Notes: generated by a model not told the origin, from the letters alone. A DNA stretch of 64,000 nucleotides from Drechmeria coniospora (GCF_001625195.1 NC_054389.1:1674001-1738000); one strand, 5' to 3'. Numbered from the stretch's first letter, positions 34,707-48,656 are shown. Numbers and translations: made by a program.

Positions 34707-37700
34707 CTACAGTCGGCTCTCGATGCCAGAAGTGTTGCTGTCGGCTGCCCAGTGGGAATCGGGCCAGACAACTCGGATCGCTTCCCAAATGTGACTATCG
34801 AGTACGCGTGTCAGTGGCACGAGCGAGCATCGTCTGGATCGTCGTTCGCAAGGTTCAAGAACGCCGCGGCGTGAAACAGACCATTGGGGCCGGTCTCTTT
34901 GCCGTGTGCTGCCATGAGATGGATGGTGTGGCCGTTGGCTTACCTGACGTGGATGATGTGCAACCCGTCCTTGACCTCTTGCGGGAGATCCTTGACGTCC
35001 TTTCTGTTCTGCGACGGCAGCAAGACCGTCTTGACGCCGGCCCGCAGAGCGCCGATGAGTTTCTCCTTGATTCCTCCGACGCCCGTGACTCGGCCGCGGA
35101 GCGTGATCTCGCCCTGTTGCGCGGTCGCGCGTTAGCCTTTTGTGGTCTCAAGACTCTCCACGGGTGGGGGGATCGGGCACGGCACGTACCGTCATCGCCA
35201 TCGTCGGCGGCACCGGCTTGCCGGAGAAGAGAGAGATGAGGGCCACCGCCTGGCCGACGCCGCTGCTGGGGCCGTCCTTGGGAATGGCGCCGGACGGGCA
35301 GTGGACGTGGATGCTTCGCTCCTTCATGATGTCCGTCGTCGGCTCGGCCGTCAAGCCGAGCTCGAAGGCGTGCGCCTTGACCCATGTCAAGGCCACCTCG
35401 ACGCTCTCCTTGAGCACGTCGCCCAGCTTGCCGGTGAGCTGCACCCTCCCGTTGCCGGGCATGTCGGCCACCTCGATGAAGAGGATGCTCCCGTTCCCGC
35501 CCGAGCTGTACGCCACGAGACCCGTCACGATGCCCGGTCGGCTCGTCTTCTCCGCAATCTCCTCCTCGAACTTCTCGATGCCCAGGATCTTCTCGACATC
35601 GTCGACGGTGAGCCGGGTCCGGTACAGGTCGAGGCGGTCGCCGTCCCTGGCTTCGGCAAACTCGACCGCCTTGGCACGACACACGGAGCCAATCTCGCGT
35701 TCCAAGTTGCGAACCCCTGACTCACGAGTGTACGACTCGATGATCTTGGACACGACATCCTGGTTGAAGGCCAGCTGATCCTCGGCTAATCCGTTGACGC
35801 GGATCTGCTTCGGCACGAGGTGCTGCATGGCGATGTGACGCTTCTCGAGCGTCGTGTAGCCGGGAAGGTAGATCATCTCCATCCGGTCCAGCAGCGGCGG
35901 CGGGATGCTGTCGAGCGTGTTGGCCGTCGCGATGAAGAGGATCTTGGACAGGTCGAGGGGCATGCCCACGTAGTGGTCGTGGAACGTGTGGTTCTGCTCC
36001 GGGTCGAGGACCTCGAGCATGGCGGCCGAAGGATCGCCGTGCACGCTCGCGGCACCGATCTTGTCGATCTCGTCCAGGAGGAAGACGGGGTTCGCCACCG
36101 CCACCTTGCGCAGCCCCTGGACGATGAGCCCCGGCATGGCGGCGACGTAGGTCCGACGGTGGCCGCGAATCTCGGCCTCGTCTCTGACGCCGCCGAGCGA
36201 GATGCGATGAAACTTTCGCCCGAGCGCCGTGGCCACCGACTTGGCGAGGCTGGTCTTGCCCACGCCGGGGGGGCCGACGAGAAGCATGATGGGTGATCTG
36301 TCCATCATCCGTTGCGACTTGAGAATCTCTACCTTTGCGGCGTGCGCATCCGGCGCCGAGGACGACGCCGACGAGCCGGACGCGCTGGATGGCTCGGTCG
36401 GAGGCTCCAACGTCGACGGTGCATCTGCTGCATCCACCTTGGCCGAGCTGGCCGCTTCGGCCTCGGCCTCGGCCCTTCGGATCTTCTCGTCGACGGCGTC
36501 GTTGACCGACTGCTTGAGCCTCAGGACGGCGAGGTACTCCACGAGCCTCTTCTTGACCTTGTCCAAGCCATAGTGGTCGTCGTCCAGCTGCTTGCGAGCC
36601 TTGGTCAAGGTTTCGGGGCCGAGCCTTTCGTCGGTGGTAACGGCCCAGGGGATCTCGGACAGCGTTTCGAGCCAGTTCCTCGTCACCTGGTACTCCTGGT
36701 TCATCGGCATCATCTTCTTCAGCCGCCGCAGCTCTCTGTCGACCGACTTGGCCACCTCGGGTGGAAGCTGAGCGGCTTGCAGCTTCCCCTTGAGTTCGTC
36801 CAGCTCGTTGGCGTCCTGGTCGTCGTTGGCGTCGTTCCCCGGCGGCTGCTGGCCCGCGCCCGGCACAAAGGTCATGCCGGGAACCTGCACGGTCGAGGGC
36901 AGCTTTCTCGACTGGTTTTCGTGCAGGCGGTCGAGTATCTGCACAGGCACCGACGTGAAGGTTGTGATTTTGAAGTTGTTCTTGATGCCGCCCACCTGTC
37001 GTTCGAGCAGCTCAATCACCTTGGTCATTCTCACCTTGACGTCGAGGGCGGCCAAGACGCCAAGCTTCTCCTCGTGTGTTGCCTCGACGAGGTTGGCCAT
37101 GAAATCAGCGAGCAGGCCGGCCTCCTTGATCTCCCTCCTCATGATGAGCATCTCCAGCCGCTTCGTCAGGCCGGGTGAGAGGACGGGGCCGCCCTTGGCG
37201 CGCGGCAGGAGGGAGGAGATGCGCAGGATGGTGACGAGCTCACGCGACCGTAGCTTGAGCAGGCCGAATAGGTCCTGAAGCTGCTTGTCGGCGACGTCCA
37301 CCGAGTCGTTGAAATAGGTGACCTTTGCTTCGAAGAAAGGGCGGTCGCGCAGGATGCGGTCGACCCTGACGCGGGTAGTCCCTTCGACTCGCAAGGCAAA
37401 TTCGCCGCCGCCGCGTCCATCGATGCCGACGACCTTGGCGGCCACGCCAAAGCCAAAGATGTCTCCCCTACCGGCGGTACCAGGATTGACATTGTCCGTT
37501 TGGGAACCGTCCGCCTCGTCTCCGTTGTTCACGAGCAGCTGGCCGGTCGGTCCGAGGAGGGGCGAGGAGAGGGGGACGCATGCGATGGGGACGCCGTCGA
37601 TGCGGCCGTCGGGACCGTTGGCCGCCGCTCGCTCGTAGACCTGGGCGAGGAGTGCCGGGATGTCAGGTCGGCCCGCGTCGACGGGGATGCGTTGGACGAG

Positions 37701-37769
37701 GCCTGGAAGGAGGAGGGCTCCTCGGGCAAGCGGTACGACTGGCAGGCTCGCGGTCTGTGGTCTTCCCAT
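34707..37769 (-). CDS. Peroxisomal Lon protease (Lon2/Pln type)
   Basis: Three exons (35190-37769, 34944-35113, 34707-34794) splice to 945 aa. It is an ATP-dependent serine protease for matrix quality control. The N-terminal LAN domain begins [17 protein letters not shown]. The AAA+ module has Walker [10 protein letters not shown] (near residue 498) and Walker [12 protein letters not shown]. The protease domain has the Ser835/Lys876 dyad in KDGPSSGVG and VGGIKEKL. The last exon encodes 29 residues ending in SRL, a type 1 peroxisomal targeting signal, which separates this paralogue from mitochondrial Pim1. Start: Met at 37769 fits the conserved N-terminus; the open frame continues upstream to 38045 but lacks conservation. 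A Pro/Ser/Ala-rich insertion lies just before the AAA+ module. If intron 2 were retained, translation would stop after one codon (HVR-stop). Confidence 0.93.
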
Positions 37770-39097
37770 GGCGTTGCGAGATTGATCTTTGGCCGTCGAG
37801 GGTCGGGAGTCGAGAGGAAAGGTACGCCACTGGCCGGTGTGTTGGCAGTGGTGTGATGCCAGTACGTTGTATTGCGTGGATGAGAGAGGTTGGTGATGTT
37901 GGGAGGGATCGACGGCAGCGAGTGATGATGCAGTGAGGAGCAACGGAGAGGGAAGGAATGCAGCTGTTGACGGTTGGTGGGTGGAGTTTGATGATGGTTG
38001 GGTCGGTTCCTCAGCTCCGGATAATGAGAACAGGCCAGAAGCCAAAGCTGGGGGAAGGCCTGGACGTTGAAGCTATACCGTGTGCCATTCGCTTGGGGTA
38101 GCTTCTGCCGAGGCTCATCAATCATCGAGAGTGGGGGGGGGGAGGCTGCTTCTAGTGGACCTCTGGGCTGTCGTCAGTATCCTGAGTTCAATCAATAATT
38201 ACAGTACTCCGTACGGAGTACAGTTCTCCGTACTGTACAAGTACGGAGTACGCAGCCATTAGCTCAGATAGGGAAATATACGAGCACATGTACTGTACTT
38301 AATACCTCTGCCTGCGGCCATGGCCGCTGCGCACTACGGAAGAAGTACCTAAGTACTGCCTGGTATCATGTGTATGTAGTAATACTTGTGGCACACCAGT
38401 GCTAGGTACGAGCTACGGAAGTGTTAGTACAGTGCATGTACATGTACAAGCACATGTGCCACAGGTACGGAGTACAGAAGTTCTGGTATTGCTGTCATGC
38501 TGTACGGAGTACTCCCTAGTGTGTACAGTACAAGTAGGTGTAATACTGACAACATGTACTTAAGTACGGAGTAAGTACAGAGAACATCCATTGTACAATC
38601 ACGTGGTAGCACATGTACCAGGTGCTCAGTGATCCGTTCTCCGCACTGCACTGGTGTTTCTTGTCGTATTCTTTCATAGGTAGATACTTCGTCCGATGAA
38701 AAAAGGCGCCTATTTGTACGGAGTACAGTACGGAGTATTACTTACCATGTAGTCCTGCTGTAAGTACGGAGTATTCGTGCAGGACTTGTACTTGCAAATA
38801 CTGTACTTACGGACCAGAGTAGGTGTACAGAAATAATCCGCACAGTATGCAAGTACGGTACTGTACAGTACGGTACGGAGTAAGTACCAGTACTAAGAAC
38901 TTGTACTGTACATGTACTTACTCCGTAACTGCACGTACAAATGGAGGGGCAGGCCTCCATCAATTAAACAGGCGCGCTTCGACGCGTCTCCCACAGGCCG
39001 TCGTACATCCACCCGTGACTTCTTGCACCTTGCATTCTGCCTCCATTGCATCCCGCCTGCTCCATCCGGCAACATCCATCACCACCAGCAAGCCACG
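37770..39097. promoter_or_regulatory. Divergent spacer between Lon and RPA2, with an MCB-like site
   Basis: This 1.3 kb region serves both promoters. The centre (38190-38930) is extremely GTAC-rich, with TACTCCGTACGGAGTA at 38205-38220 and many more copies. An ACGCGT hexamer, the MluI cell-cycle box bound by MBF in yeasts, is at 38982-38987, about 115 bp upstream of the RPA2 start; G1/S control is known for RPA genes in yeast and is only inferred here. Confidence 0.5.
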
Positions 39098-40060
39098 ATG
39101 TGTACGATGATTCCTCCCTCGAACCGCGATATAAATCTGCTAACCCGCTCCATCGACAGCTGCATACGGCGGACAATCCAAGCCCGCCTACGGCGCACAG
39201 GGTGGCGACGATGCCGGTGGCTTCTTCGCCGGCGGCTCGCAGCAGGGCAGCCAATCTGCAGCCGGTGGCAAGGTGCGTGCAAGGACTCCCCTCGGAACTC
39301 CCCTCCGGAATCTCGTCGTGCCACCGACAATGTTGGTTCTGACTCGGAACTGCCGCAGGCGTATCAAGATGAATCCCTCCGGCCCGTAACCATCAAGCAG
39401 ATCCTCGAGGCCGAGGAGGCCTTCTCGGGCGCCGACTTCAAAATAGACGGCTCGCCCGTGACGCAAATCACATTCGTCGGCCAGGTGCGCAGCGTGAACC
39501 CGCAGCCGACCAACATCACCTTCAAGATCGACGACGGCACCGGCCAGGTCGAGGTAAAGAAGTGGATCGACGCCGACAAGCAGGACGAGCCCGACCCCGG
39601 CTTCGAGCTCGACTCCTACGTCCGCGTCTGGGGTCGCCTCAAATCCTTCTCCAACAAGCGCCACGTAGGCGCCCACGTCATCCGTCCCGTCGCCGACTTC
39701 AACGAGGTCAACTACCACCTCCTCGAGGCCTCCTACGTTCACCTCTTCTTCACCAAAGGGCCCCTCGGCGGCGCGGCGGCGAATGGTGACAGCATGTTCG
39801 TCGACGGCGGCAACGGCGCCGCCGCCAGCATGGCACCCCAGTCCAACGGCAAGCTCTCCGGCTGCACGGCGCTTGGGAAGAAGATTTTCAACTTCATCAA
39901 CGACACCCCCGGCGGAAACGAAGGCATGCACCTCAACGTCATCACCAACGGGACGGGCCTATCGGTTCGAGATGTCTTGACGGGTGCCGACGAGCTTCTG
40001 GGGCAAGGCTTGATCTACACCACCGTCGACGACGAGACCTGGGCTATCTTGGAGTACTAG
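39098..40060 (+). CDS. RFA2: Replication protein A 32-kDa subunit (RPA2/RFA2)
   Basis: Three exons: 39098-39101 (only ATGT), 39160-39272 and 39359-40060, giving 272 aa. RPA2 is the middle subunit of the single-stranded DNA-binding heterotrimer used in replication, repair and checkpoint signalling. The N-terminus is Gly/Ser/Gln-rich (MSAYGGQSKPAYGAQGG), the phosphorylation-prone tail of the family. The OB fold runs from LRPVTIKQI through GQVRSVNPQP, IDDGTGQVEVKKWID and YVRVWGRLKSF. The C-terminal winged-helix region ends in TTVDDETWAILEY. The 4-nt first exon was chosen because it restores the family start M-S-x-Y-G; its intron has donor GTACGA, branch CTAAC and acceptor GACAG. It is convergent with the IPP isomerase gene. 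Confidence 0.93.
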   Translation: MCTMIPPSNRDINLLTRSIDSCIRRTIQARLRRTGWRRCRWLLRRRLAAGQPICSRWQGACKDSPRNSPPESRRATDNVGSDSELPQAYQDESLRPVTIKQILEAEEAFSGADFKIDGSPVTQITFVGQVRSVNPQPTNITFKIDDGTGQVEVKKWIDADKQDEPDPGFELDSYVRVWGRLKSFSNKRHVGAHVIRPVADFNEVNYHLLEASYVHLFFTKGPLGGAAANGDSMFVDGGNGAAASMAPQSNGKLSGCTALGKKIFNFINDTPGGNEGMHLNVITNGTGLSVRDVLTGADELLGQGLIYTTVDDETWAILEY

Positions 40061-40063
40061 ATT

Positions 40064-40099
40064 GAGCACTGGGTTGAGTACTGGGTTGAGTACTGGGTT
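40064..40099. repeat. 12-bp tandem repeat just after the RPA2 stop
   Basis: Three copies of GAGYACTGGGTT start 3 bp after the TAG stop. The last coding bases (GGAGTACTAG) share the GAGTACT core, so the array may have grown from the end of the gene into the 3' UTR. Confidence 0.85.
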
Positions 40100-40613
40100 G
40101 GGGCAGTCTGGAACGGGACGGCGGAAGAGTGCATACTTTGCGCTGTCGGGCTCACTCACAAGCGTCGAGGTACACGAGAGTGCAAAATGGTGTTTTGAGT
40201 TTTTACAGCATATAAGAGGTTTCTTGTACTCGGTCATGATGAAATGCTACATTTTCTTTTTTTTTTCCATTGGAGGGCACTGTGTCTAGGATAGCAGATG
40301 CCTACGGACCCGAAGGGCGCCCACGTCTGCCTACCGCAGCCGGGCACCATGTACAAGATCCATGGAAATGAACGGGCTCTTGTTGAGTGGACGATATCGT
40401 GCAAGAAACACTGTCAGAGTACGTAGCAAGAACGTTCTGGTGCGTCGTCCTTGCGATGACGATACATGCATTCCACCTAGAGACACCTCGAAGCATCCGG
40501 CACATGCAGTGCGCTGCCAAGTCCGTCATGGTCACCCCCGCAATGGCCGAAATCCGAGGTACGCCAGTCAGCCAACGCTGACGCCTTCCATGCCCGTCTA
40601 CGCCGACGGCTCG

Positions 40614-41521
<908 letters not shown>

Positions 41522-42175
41522 GGTGGATAGCCTTGTACGGTATTTCTATCTCGACGGGTCTTTTCTCGTTGGAGGCAGCGGAGGATGGGTGAAAGTCGAT
41601 GAGGTCAGTAGCGTGGTGATGATGCTAAATATTCCCAGTTTACATGTTTTGCTGCTCGGGTCACCCCTAAACTAGGCCCCTCATCGGCAACACCTCGCCA
41701 GGGCTCATCCCCACCAGGCTTGAATTCCAGCAGCGCTTAGTCCTCACTAACGCACCAGTAACAATGCGTACGAGTCGTAACATCAGGTACCAAATATTCG
41801 CTGAGTCAGCGAGCAGACCTACCGTCATAGCACTGACGTTGCCCGGTAATGCACCGCCGATAGGTGCCTAAGTACTAACGTACAGTACAGTACTGTACTT
41901 GTTGACTAACCTTGGTATGGTGGTAACGGTAACGTGTAGCACAGCTACCTAGGCCAGCGGGTTTGCCAGCCAACATCACGACATCACCACCACACACGGC
42001 CAAGCCAAACGCACTGCTTTGCCGCGTTCCGCCGGGGTGCCTCACGGTTCCGCTATTGGCAGGCTCACCTCCACTTTTTCCATCGGAATCGATTCTGCTG
42101 CCTCCCGTCACCCCTCTCGCTGGGCCGGTGCGATCGCCCTCCCCCTCTCCCCCTTCGAAACCGACGGTTCCCACC
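41522..42175. promoter_or_regulatory. Divergent promoter region IDI1 / END3
   Basis: A 654-bp region between two outward-facing starts. A short GTAC-rich segment lies at about 41866-41906 (ACAGTACAGTACTGTACTTG). The END3-proximal 150 bp are CT-rich, as expected for a fungal 5' UTR. No defined operator was recognised; I looked for a sterol element but could not call one. Confidence 0.45.
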
Positions 42176-43504
42176 ATGCCTCCCAAGATCGAGGCCAAGG
42201 AGATTGAGACGTACTGGAATATCTTCTCCGATCGCACGGGTGGCGGCCAGTACCTCACGGGAGAGCAAGCCGCTCCTGTGCTGAAGAACAGCGGCCTGCG
42301 CGATGACCAGCTGGAGCGAGTCTGGGACCTCGCCGACGTCGACAACGATGGCAACCTCGACTTTGAGGAGTTTTGCGTCGGCATGCGCCTCATATTTGAC
42401 ATCTTGAACGGCGTACGTCCGCCTCGACAGCCGGAATGAAAGGCGAAGCGCGGAAGAGCGTGGTGCTGACGGGGCGTCTAGGAATATGTCGACGTGCCCC
42501 AATCGCTGCCGGACTGGATGGTGCCCGAGTCCAAGGCTCATCTGGTGCAAGCCAGCCGGGCGATCACGGGCAAGCAAGCACGCTTCGAGCAGGTGGAGGA
42601 CGACTCGGATGACCAGGGACTCAAGGACGGTTTCGAATGGTACATGAACCCGCAGGACAAATCCAAGTACGAGCAGATCTACCAGGAGAACCGTGACATG
42701 CGCGGAGAAGTATCATGTTCGTCCGCCTGCCCCTGCCATCGATGTCATCGTCGGCTAACCGAGTCTCGCCTCGACCCAGTCCACGCCCTCGGCGACCTGT
42801 ACGAGTCTCTCGACGTGCCGGACACGGACGTCCGCTCCGCCTGGAACCTGGTCAACCCGTCGGCCGGGTCGAGCATCAACAAGGACGCCTGCCTCGCTTT
42901 CCTGCACATCCTCAACAACCGCCACGAGGGCTTCCGCATCCCGCGCTCGGTGCCGGCGTCCCTGCGGTCGAGCTTCGAGAGGAACCAGATCGACTACCAG
43001 GTCGACAACCAGCGAAGCGGACCTGCATCCTCGCGATGGGCCACCAAAGCGGACGAAGGCACGGCGACGGGGCGCAAGGCCAAGTTTGGCGACCAGTACC
43101 TCACCCGGCTCGGCCGAGGCGGCTTCAAGGCCGCCGGCACCGACTTTTCGACGGAGAAGACGGAGGACTGGGAGGAGGTGCGGCTAAAGCGCCAGCTGCA
43201 GGACCTGGATGCCAAGATTCGCAAGGTGGAAGAGATTGCGGAGCGAAGGACGGGCGGGAAGCGCGACGCCAAGCCGGCGCTCGTCAAGCGGGAGCTGGAT
43301 CAGCTGCTCGAGTACAAGCGCGGCGAGCTGAGGGAGCTGCAGGAGGGCAAAGGCAAGAGCGCGGCAGGAGGGCAGCTCAAAGGCATAGCGGACGACCTGC
43401 AAACGGTGCGGGAGCAGGTCGAGGGCCTCGAGGCGCACTTGCGGTCACGGCAGACGGTGCTGGACGACGTGCGGAGGCAGGTTGAAGCCGAGAAGGCTGG
43501 CTAG
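42176..43504 (+). CDS. END3: Actin cytoskeleton-regulatory complex protein END3
   Basis: Three exons (42176-42412, 42482-42716, 42780-43504) give 398 aa. End3 works with Pan1 and Sla1 in the coat of actin-dependent endocytic sites. The N-terminal EH domain starts [20 protein letters not shown] and has an EF-hand-like loop ([13 protein letters not shown]). A second EH-like unit follows ([20 protein letters not shown]). The C-terminal ~130 residues are a charged coiled coil ending in [12 protein letters not shown]. Intron 2 uses an unusual GTTCGT donor (42717); it was chosen because it restores the conserved [15 protein letters not shown] junction. That 63-bp intron is in frame and free of stops, so retention would insert 21 residues. 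CCACCATGCC is an excellent start context. Confidence 0.93.
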
Positions 43505-43699
43505 GGGTGTGATGTGCTTCCAACACTCGACATACTACATACAGCAGGCATTTCATTTCGTACTTTCGCGCCACGCAGACGCCAGACGTTCGAACAGCGT
43601 TCCGGGCCAGGCGGCCGCGGGGGGGCATCACCCCTCACATACACCGCACACGGATGCACAGAAGGAGAGGGTGGGAGGGAAAGCACGGTCGCGTAGCAA

Positions 43700-45115
<1,416 letters not shown>

Positions 45116-46836
45116 GGCTCCCGCGGCTGTGCCAGTGTCGGATGTATCTTGCAGATGCCGCCCACAAGGGCCGGGCCGGGGCACGGGGGGTTCCAGAAGA
45201 GGATCAGGGGGAAGAGCCGTGTTGGTGTGTTGGGGTCGAGACGTCTATGACGACGAGATGTTGGGCGACGCAGGAACAAGGTTTGGCCGCCGCCCTGTGG
45301 CGCTCTCGCATTCGATGGAAGGCAGTTTTTCTGCCGATCGTCTGTCGAAGGTGCGTGCCATGCCATGGGATAGCAGAGACGGACGGCATGTTGTCGGTCA
45401 TTGTGAATTCCGTGGTGGAGGATGGGGGCTGGGAAGCAGGAGCTCTATGGCGGATGGATCATGGATGGTCCATGACGTGAGATGGCTCCACCAGCCGGAG
45501 TACTGTAAGTACTCCGTACAGTACAGTATGATACCCCATAGTACGAGTACTGTACATGTACTGTAAGGAGTGCTGTAAGCATACAAGTACAACTAATTAA
45601 CAAGTAATTACTGTATCGGTACTCCGTACTCCGTACAGCATACGGAGTAATTGCTCCGTACAGTAGTTGTAAGTACGTACAGGTACAGAACAAATAAGTC
45701 CTCATTCGTACACACATGTGCCAAGTAATTAATACTTACATTAATACTTACTGAAAAGCACTCTGAAAGGCGCTAACCGACCATTAGCACAGCCGAATAC
45801 TACGGAGTACAATGGCTGTGTTCTATTATGGCTGTGCTTGCAAGTATAGGTACATGTAGTAAGTACACCGTGCTGTAAGTACTGTAAGCATGTACAGTAG
45901 GTGTACTGTACGGAGTACTAACCTAGGGGCACACATTTGTTCGTGGTACAAGTATCCGCAGAGTACGAAGCACAAGTACATGCATGCACTTGTACTTACT
46001 TACTTGTACTGTACGCCTGAAAAGTGCAAGTCGGCAGCACGTGCAGATGAGTGCGTTGAGCAGTCCGCCGCTGGTTTGCGCTGGGCATCAAGCGCTTTCA
46101 AAACACACCGGTGCTATCGATGCTGACGCATTTGCATTCATTCAGCTGCAGTCACCCCAAAGCTCGTTTCTGTCCGCTAGTTCGGGAAGCTGGTGCGAAT
46201 GCAAGTCCACACGGGTATTGCGCAGGAACACCAACGGTACTGTGCAGGTACTGTGCGTGGTGCTAGAGGCAAGTCCTGATGCCCCAAGGCACTATGAGCC
46301 CAGGTGCTCGTTCCGTGCCTCCAGGACTTCTAGTGCTTCTTTTCAGGGCTCTAGTGCTTCGTTTCAGGGCGCTGTGCGTGGGCGGTACGCTGTTGCTGAG
46401 GCCCCCCCTTTCTGCGCCAACGAGGCTCCGGCCCGGCCCATCCAGCGCTGGCATAGGAAGAGCCCAACAAATGGGTACCTGCGCTCCGCACCCACGGCAC
46501 GTGGCCAATCAGGCACCAGGTATGGACCAAGCAGAGCACTGTTAGGGACTAATCCAGTGCTCATTGTCCGAGGTTCGTCAGCGGGCGGTCCGGGTCACCA
46601 CCAATTGCGCGCCCTCCCTCCCCTCGACCCTCCGCCGGCCAACCCCGCCAGAGTGCGCGGACGCACAAGCAGCTGACCCCCATCGCATCTTTCCTCCTCG
46701 CCACCGCCAACACCTCGTCCGCTGCCTCGTCCCCAACACTCCATCCCCTCTGCTCTTCCGCTCCTCCGCTCCTCCGCTCCATCCGCCCTGTCCTCGTCCG
46801 CGCCAGATCCGATCCGCCGCAAATCTCTCGCCCGTC
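45116..46836. promoter_or_regulatory. Divergent spacer AIF-like gene / ACBP, GTAC-rich centre
   Basis: No gene was recognised. From about 45495 to 46015 the sequence is the GTAC-dense type, with many TACTCCGTA/TACGGAGTA words. At 46328-46372 there are two adjacent 21-bp copies of a TCTAGTGCTTCKTTTCAGGGC unit. The last 200 bp before the ACBP start are strongly C/T-rich, consistent with a core promoter and 5' UTR. Confidence 0.45.
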
Positions 46837-47314
46837 ATGTCTCCCCCCACCCAGAGCGAGGCTTTCAAGAAGGCCGTCGTCGACTCCAAGAAGCTCACCA
46901 GCAAGCCCAGCAGCGACGACCTGCTGGCCCTCTACGGTGCGATCCCCCGCGGCTCCCCTCGCCCCCGACGCCCGCTGCCATTGCTAACCGCGCCGTCTCG
47001 CCCAGGCCTCTACAAGGTGGCCATCGGCGAGGACATTTCCACGGCCGTCGCCCCCGGCATGTTTGACCTCAAGGCAAGCCGCTCGCCTCCCTGCCCCCCC
47101 GCCCCCCCCCCCTCCGGGGCCGCCGACGCGCACGCGGCACCTGCTGACCGGCGTGATGATGCAGGGCAAGGCGAAGAAGGGTGCGTGGCAAAAGATTGTC
47201 GACGAGGGCATCACCGCCGAGCAAGCCCAGGAGCGATACGTCGCCCTCGTCGAGAAGATGAAGGAGACGTACGGCTACGACGAGAACAAGGAGCCCGAGG
47301 CCGTCGGTGCCTAG
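46837..47314 (+). CDS. Acyl-CoA-binding protein
   Basis: Three exons (46837-46936, 47006-47073, 47165-47314) give 105 aa. ACBP binds long-chain acyl-CoA esters in the cytosol and buffers and transports them. Conserved features are the N-terminal FKKAVVDSKKLTSKPSSDDLLALYGLYKVA helix pair, MFDLKGKAKKGAWQ and a C-terminal helix with YVALVEKMKETYGY. Intron 2 (47074-47164) is of the GC-AG class: the donor reads AAG/GCAAGC, a good GC-donor consensus, with CTGAC branch and GCAG acceptor. Only this splice yields the DLK-GKAKKGAW block. Intron 2 carries a long poly-C stretch (about 47093-47112). The protein is slightly longer than the ~87 aa minimal ACBPs because of a ~10-residue C-terminal extension. 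Confidence 0.93.
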
Positions 47315-48656
47315 GGTAGGAATCGGTACCCGGTGCACTCGTTTGTGCAGGCGCCCTCACCTGCTCGCCGTGTCTCGGCTTGTTTCGGCGGCGTTCCGTT
47401 TCGGAGAGGTAGACGTGGGAGGGGAGGTCGTGGGGGGGGTTTATGTAGCGCAAGAGAACGCCGTATTAGCACACGAGCAGAAACAATCAAAGTACCACGC
47501 CGCACGCACGGGCGCCTATCTTTTGGAACGAGGCGGGCGGGCGAGCCAAGCATGCATCCCTGCCCTGCCGCACACGCTTCCCGTGCTTGACGCGTTCTGC
47601 AACTCACGCGTTGCGCATCTCGCGCGTTGCCATTTATCCTCATTCCTCGGCGGCGGCGCGGGGGGCTGGAATCTAGATGGCCCGAACCAGGAGGGCGGTA
47701 CGGGCGCCGCCAGTGGTGGGCTCGGGCTGAAGCTGAAGCTACGGGTACAGTGCTGTAAGATACAGCACAGTACAGTACAAGGATACAAGTATGCATGTAT
47801 CGAGTACAGTGTGTCGGAGCCCAGGCAGAAACACGGCGAACTGGACATGGCTTACTGGCATTAATTAATTACCGTACGTCGACATGCACAGCTCTCCAAC
47901 GCAGCTACGAGCTCGGCTGGAATGCACACAATCTAGATCGACTCATCGCCAAGCATTCCCGTGGCTTTTTCCCGCTTCCGCCTGAGCGCCTCGCCAGACG
48001 GATAACCGGGATCGAGCACCGAACGAGGCTGAGACAGCGATTCAGCGGGGGCCGAGGGCGGGCATCATGGTGGACTAAGAGTTTAATTGTATTAACGTAT
48101 GACGTGACCTCCCCAATCAACTACAGACGGTGCCGGTGCGAGGTGCGAGCGAGCATCGTTCCCTGGCCTCGCTACCCGCTCGGCAACGAGACGGAAGTCT
48201 ATCCAAGCGACCGACCGGCAGGACCGGATCGGATACAGGCCGCAGCTAATCAGGTCCGCGTACAGAATGGTGGAACGGTTGGGTTCCATGTGGTGCCGTC
48301 GAAAGTGGCCATCCAACGACACCTTCCGTCCTCCCTTCAGCCTCTCCTCCCGGGGAAGAAGAAGCAGAAGCACGAGCATGACAAAGAATGGGGCGGCGGA
48401 GGCGAGCCGAGGCGTCACGCCCTCTCGCCAGTCCCGAGGGGGAATCATGTGGGAAGGAAGAGAAATAAAGGGGTCAATTAGAAGTAAATGGCAGGCCGAT
48501 GAATGGTGCACAATGATAGCAAGCCTCATCAAGGTCGTAAGCTCGACGCCGCGTTCCCGGCTCACGACGGACCGACGACGGAACGGCAGCGGAGATCGAG
48601 CGGCTCCTCCGACATGATCAGGGCGAAAAGAGTCTCCCGCCTGCTCCTGACGACGC
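47315..48656. other. Convergent spacer ACBP / GPI protein
   Basis: No gene was recognised in 1.3 kb. A short GTAC-type patch occurs at 47740-47800. Several ATG frames cross it (for example 47795-48481, 228 aa), but their composition is arginine/serine-rich and unlike a protein. Confidence 0.4.

Noticed and set aside
36312..37178. 288-aa frame antisense to Lon
   Set aside because: Shadow of the Lon exon; the AAA+ and protease motifs are on the minus strand.
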